Source: Sphingomonas sp.
GTDB lineage: Bacteria; Pseudomonadota; Alphaproteobacteria; Sphingomonadales; Sphingomonadaceae
Direction: 5' to 3'
Assembly (NCBI GenBank): GCA_013822915.1
Contig: PNLG01000039.1
Coordinates: forward strand, 1 to 6,569
Length of the DNA: 6,569 nt
Made by a program: the position numbers and the translations under genes. Positions within the stretch are counted from its first letter, which is position 1. Each line of letters starts with the position of its first letter. The notes beneath the pieces are model-generated. The model saw only the letters and a program-made list of their open reading frames with translations. It did not search any database and was not told where the DNA came from. This document shows positions 5,755 through 6,569 of this stretch, in pieces.

Positions 5755-6569
5755 ATGCGACGTCAAGGGCTTGCGATGGATCGGCGCCAGGTGATTGCCG
5801 CAGTCGCGGTCGCGCCATGGCTGCCCGGGGCGGTCGTGCGCGCGGCGGAACCCGACCTTTCGGGCCCTGCCAGCATGACGGGCGATGTGCGCCCGATTGA
5901 CACGGTGGAGCGCGCCGCACGGCTGGCCAAGGCGCAGGCGCTGATGAAGGCGCACGGGCTGCGCGCGGTGTTGATCGAACCAGGGGCGAGCCTGGTCTAT
6001 TTTACCGGCGTGCGCTGGGGCCGGTCGGAGCGGCTGACGGCGGCTGTCCTGCCGGTTGAGGGGGAACCGCTGATCGTCACGCCGTTTTTCGAAGAGCCGT
6101 CGGTGCGCGAAACGCTGGCGATCAACGCCGATGTGCGGGTGTGGCAGGAGGATCAGTCGCCGACCGCGCTGATCGCCGAATGGTTGCGCGCGCGCGGCCT
6201 TGCCGGTGGGGCGATCGGGATTGAGGAGACAGCGCGGTTTTTCGCCGCCGACGGGCTGGCCCGCGCCCTGCCGTCGAGCGCGACCAGATCGGCCAATCCG
6301 GTGGTGCGCGGGTGCCGGGGGATCAAATCGGCGGCGGAAATCGCGCTGATGCAGAAAGCCGCTGACATCACCATCGCTGCCTATCGCTGGGTCTGGCCGC
6401 GCGTCGAGCGGGGGATGAGCCCGGCCGATATCGGCGCGTTGATGCGCGCGGCCACCACAAAGCTCGGCGGCGTCCATGAATTTGCGTTGGTGCTGATCGG
6501 CGAGGCCGCCGCCTATCCGCATGGCACGCGCGCAGCGCAGCGGGTGGCGGACGGCCAGATCGTGCTGAT
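5755..6569 (+). CDS. Tat-exported M24 family metallopeptidase (Xaa-Pro peptidase-like), N-terminal part
   Basis: The frame opens at ATG 5755 and has no stop before the right edge, giving 271 residues of a protein expected to exceed 400. Residues 9-14 (DRRQVI), a hydrophobic stretch 13-27 and a likely cleavage site after VRA (28-30) form a twin-arginine signal, so the folded enzyme should go to the periplasm. Residues about 51-180 fit the creatinase/prolidase N-terminal domain (YFTGVRWGRSERL at 82-94, TPFFEEPSVRE at 109-119). The catalytic pita-bread domain begins near 190 (IKSAAEIALMQ). YPHG (254-257) supplies the conserved active-site His256. The five metal ligands should follow immediately but lie beyond the window. 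Family members remove residues next to proline or hydrolyse Xaa-Pro dipeptides; some are creatinases, so the substrate is uncertain. The gene diverges from the symporter over 97 bases. Confidence 0.92.
   Translation, partial: MRRQGLAMDRRQVIAAVAVAPWLPGAVVRAAEPDLSGPASMTGDVRPIDTVERAARLAKAQALMKAHGLRAVLIEPGASLVYFTGVRWGRSERLTAAVLPVEGEPLIVTPFFEEPSVRETLAINADVRVWQEDQSPTALIAEWLRARGLAGGAIGIEETARFFAADGLARALPSSATRSANPVVRGCRGIKSAAEIALMQKAADITIAAYRWVWPRVERGMSPADIGALMRAATTKLGGVHEFALVLIGEAAAYPHGTRAAQRVADGQIVL

Noticed and set aside
5677..6522. 281-codon open frame on the minus strand at the right end
   Set aside because: It is the shadow of the M24 peptidase gene. The plus-strand frame has family motifs, a ribosome site and a Tat signal, whereas the minus frame gives a low-complexity Arg/His/Gln-rich product.

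Overview
The window looks like a chromosomal core region of an alphaproteobacterium, most likely a sphingomonad. The reasons are the high G+C (low sixties percent by eye), a CckA-type cell-cycle hybrid kinase directly upstream of recA, an alphaproteobacterial SOS box (GTTC-N7-GTTC) in front of recA, and RecA and Tat-exported M24 peptidase sequences of the type I recall from Sphingomonadales. The taxonomic call rests on recognition, not on a search.

Layout: (1) 1-629, plus strand: the C-terminal third of an M13 (neprilysin-like) zinc metallopeptidase, cut by the left edge. (2) 707-3121, plus: a hybrid histidine kinase with two N-terminal membrane segments, about three PAS-like sensor modules, HisKA, HATPase and a receiver domain, called CckA. 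(3) 3122-3258: the recA control region, with an SOS box, a likely sigma-70 promoter and several extra GTTC/GAAC half-sites. (4) 3259-4347, plus: recA. (5) 4359-5657, minus: a dicarboxylate/amino acid:cation symporter (DAACS/SDF family), convergent with recA across an 11-bp gap. (6) 5755 to the right edge, plus: a Tat-signal-bearing M24 (Xaa-Pro peptidase-like) metallopeptidase, divergent from the symporter across 97 bp. It runs off the window just before its metal-binding residues.

Functional links: the kinase controls the CtrA cell-cycle phosphorelay in relatives, and recA is the recombinase and SOS co-protease. The two are neighbours but probably separately regulated, because recA has its own LexA-type promoter. 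The two peptidases (M13 and exported M24) and the carboxylate/amino-acid symporter would fit scavenging of peptides and organic acids, but nothing in the sequence shows that they work together.

I found no RNA gene, insertion sequence, CRISPR array, phage or defence system. No stretch longer than 300 bases lacks a gene. I do not see an undescribed system here. The points most worth a second look are the half-site cluster before recA, the extra N-terminal sensor module in CckA, an AT-rich patch inside cckA, and the mixed binding-site residues of the symporter.
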